From NCBI GenBank assembly GCA_004794785.1, contig SJOL01006487.1, forward strand, positions 1,069,195 to 1,133,194: a DNA stretch of 64,000 nucleotides, written 5' to 3'. The position numbers and the translations under genes were made by a program. The notes below the pieces were generated by a model. That model saw nothing but the letters and a program-made list of their open reading frames with translations, did not search any database and was not told where the DNA came from. The DNA comes from Opisthorchis felineus. Its lineage: Eukaryota > Platyhelminthes > Trematoda > Opisthorchiida > Opisthorchiidae. This document shows, in pieces, positions 61,955 to 64,000 of the stretch (position 1 is its first letter; the number at the start of each line of letters is the position of its first letter).

Positions 61955-62400
61955 TGCAGGAATGAATCGGTCATGCGCTGCCCACCTTGTAATGCCTTTC
62001 AGTCAGAAACTGCTTCAGCAAATAGGCGCAGAGAGGCAACCGATCACCCACTATACGGGGCATGTGACCAAGCAGGTGATGTTGGTGCAGGTTAATCAAC
62101 TCACTAATTGGATAAGCAACTGATTTGCTGCCAAAACCTATTCGTGAAACTTCAATATTGCTAATCCGGTGTTCGCATGATAAATGTGCAGTACTTCGAC
62201 GGCACCGATGGTCAAAGACAGGTAAGCAGTGGCAAGACTTTACAGCCATAAAGCAACGCAGGACGCACCACATTGTTGTGTACCTTGTCTTTCATCGACG
62301 AGCCAATGTCACGTGGACCCAGATGTACCTCGGTTGAATCGATCCTAGTATTTATTTCGTCAGCAATGCTATCACTCAACCTAATGCAACTATTCATGAA
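61955..62400 (-). pseudogene. Non-LTR retrotransposon 3' coding end
   Basis: Minus-strand frames give SDSIADEINTRIDSTEVHLG and VVRPALLYGCKVLPLL, then after a frameshift near 62225 PVFDHRCRRSTAHLSCEHRI, then LINLHQHHLLGHMPRI. This is the familiar C-terminal stretch after the reverse transcriptase of RTE/CR1-like elements (VFDHRCLRxIARxxWxxRVSN, LHRLRWLGHVLRM). It carries the part following that in the fragment at 63480-64000, in the opposite orientation. Confidence 0.72.
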
Positions 62401-63117
62401 GGTGAAGTTGAATAGTATCCATACTACGTTTTATGCCACGACCAGCTTTGGCGATGTACTGGGCCTGTCTGGCTACAGTATTTGGCATATTTAAGGTGCA
62501 AAGCACACACCAAATGATATGACATTTTGGTTACTAAGTGAAACTGTATCCGGACAGAACCTGAGTCATTTAGCGAAATATCATATGTACACCCACCACC
62601 CGCGGTCTTTAAGGTGTTCCCAGGGAAGAGGGTTCCAGTCGGCATCAGGAAACATAGCCGAGGTTTATTCGATAACCAAATCTGATAGACGGATCAGTGT
62701 ATCATTGATGAGTGGGGAGGCGGTGAAGTCAGGTGAACGAATGCTACAAGGGCGGAGGATGCTTCCCCGTTGCCAGGCCGAGGAAGGGGAGTTTCATTGA
62801 GGTACAACACCTTGAGCTTTTGGCTCCAAAGCTTGACCACCAAAGCAGCGGGTAAGAGGGTTTCATTGGGGTACCCTGTCCAGAGCCACTAATCTAATGG
62901 TCTGGTCTGCTTGGCTGCGAAAGATTGGCCTAGCCCGAGGGTCATGAAATAAGGCACATATGTCTCAATCATGATGTTACTGCGCCCGATAGATGAGTTT
63001 GGAGCCGCGCTTGGCTCGTGCCAAGGCTTACGCCTTTTTACCGTATTGGATAGTTCGCCGATGGCCAGAGTCAACCGTCTGAAAATTGGAGTGCGCGGAT
63101 TTTAGGGTCAGCCTTTC

Positions 63118-63243
63118 CCAACTCAAATTCTGCATCTCAACTTCTCCTGTCTAGGTTTGGGCAACCTGGCAGTACCCCAACCCTCTTGCTTCCTTCGGGT
63201 GGCATGGAAGCTAGGCACCGAAAGGGTGTTAAGCTGAACGATT
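63118..63243 (+). repeat. tRNA-headed SINE, copy 5, 5' truncated
   Basis: Only the body is present, from AAATTCTGCATCTCAACTTC to AAGCTGAACGA. The A box and B box are absent. Confidence 0.75.
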
Positions 63244-63479
63244 TTCCTAACCTGTCCTTTTTCCGGGGGTGGGCAACATCGCAGCTCCCATAAATACGTT
63301 AGTGCCGGTAACTTGAAGGAAACACCTTGCTGACTTCACACTCCTATCGCAAGGAACAGTGCAAACTTAACCGCTAATCGTCTCGTGGTGTGAGGGATAG
63401 ACGGTCATAGTTTGACTATTCTGCTTTGACATTGCTGGCATGGCTAAGCCTCGTGGGGCGATGTTTCACCCACTGTAGC

Positions 63480-64000
63480 CCGCGACAGTACTAAAGCCGG
63501 ACCATCACAATAAGGTGGCAACTTTTGGCCGGAGGAGGGATGTACAATGAGATATCCAAAAGCTTCCTTAAAAACAGTGGAGTTCATCAGGGGTGCCCCC
63601 TCTAGTTTTTGTCCAATTTTGTCACCAACGTCAACACGGGATGCACACTCCAAGAAACCATGAATTTATGAATTCATAACCATGGAAATCACTTCTGAAC
63701 ATAGATTAATGGACTCGGATTATGCGGACCATATCGTTTTGATGGTTGAAGGTACAGAATATCGGAGACTGTGCCATGTTTCGGGATGCGTCTTGCACTT
63801 TCAATGTGCAAAGTCTTATCTGAAGAAAGACATCCACCTGTGGTTCTCTGAAACTTTGAAATAAAGAGTTTCACTTCGTTGACCGGTTCACCTGTCTTGG
63901 TAGCTGCATAAGCCGTGATTGTACTGTAGCAGATGAAGTCAGTGCGTGGACAACCAGTGCGCGAGCAGCGTTCTTCAATCTGTCATTTATGGCTTCAGAA
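63480..64000 (+). pseudogene. Non-LTR retrotransposon reverse transcriptase fragment
   Basis: Conserved reverse-transcriptase blocks occur in order but in shifted frames. SGVHQGCPL, a stop codon (TAG at 63602) and FLSNFVTNV lie near 63577-63632. DSDYADHIVLM lies at about 63715-63744. FVDRFTCLGSCIS, then VADEVSAWTTSARAAFFNL, lies at about 63875-63980. The order matches RTE/CR1-like elements common in trematodes. The catalytic YADD has become YADH, and together with the stop and frameshifts this makes it dead. It runs off the window end. Confidence 0.72.

Noticed and set aside
1..64000. CRISPR arrays, bacterial operons, rRNA genes
   Set aside because: No regular direct-repeat/spacer array, no packed co-directional ORFs with ribosome binding sites and no rRNA sequence were seen.

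Overview
This window looks like a piece of a flatworm nuclear genome, most likely a trematode. It is AT-leaning and mostly non-coding, with split animal genes and many decayed repeats. Only two genes can be assigned with confidence, and both lie on the minus strand in the right-hand third. The first is a TP53RK/Bud32-type kinase (41777-43762), the ATPase/kinase subunit of the KEOPS tRNA-modification complex, with HGDLTLAN and DFG motifs and the family's C-terminal signature. The second is a seven-exon TEX9 homologue (52533-60792), a coiled-coil protein. Its exons join in phase at consensus splice sites and its introns grow from 35 to 2111 nt from 5' to 3', a trend known from schistosomes. Directly upstream of the kinase is an exon with a CENP-B/Tc5-type helix-turn-helix domain, whose donor is phase-compatible with the acceptor before the kinase ATG. 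This may be a transposase-domain/kinase fusion or two adjacent genes.

The left half (1-37 kb) is accessory. Its most striking content is a dispersed repeat of about 300 bp, tandem with a 309-bp period at 2281-2590. It carries a type I hammerhead ribozyme motif with CUGAUGA and GAAA boxes, helix I covariation and a self-complementary CCGG helix III. Copies lie near 300, 2500, 4750, 15650, 15830, 18430, 32250, 47120 and 51230, and several are head-to-head fold-backs. This resembles a retrozyme or a ribozyme-bearing non-autonomous Penelope-like element. A frameshifted GIY-YIG remnant of a Penelope-like element lies at 34586-34918.

The rest of the repeat load is five copies of a tRNA-headed SINE (23060, 29491, 49995, 58681 and 63120), two decayed non-LTR reverse-transcriptase fragments near the right end, and a 35-bp-stem hairpin at 55801 with a half copy at 6968. 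A tRNA-Gly(CCC) gene with a full cloverleaf and a Pol III terminator lies at 37384-37454.

Several regions hold plausible but unrecognised exons: 20412-21027 minus (a putative secreted protein), 32858-33013 plus, 48133-48842 plus, 11538-11936 minus and 30770-31042 minus. The last has a His-Tyr-His context that could be an old Rep/NS1-like insertion. These are marked as tentative. Long stretches show nothing recognisable by eye.
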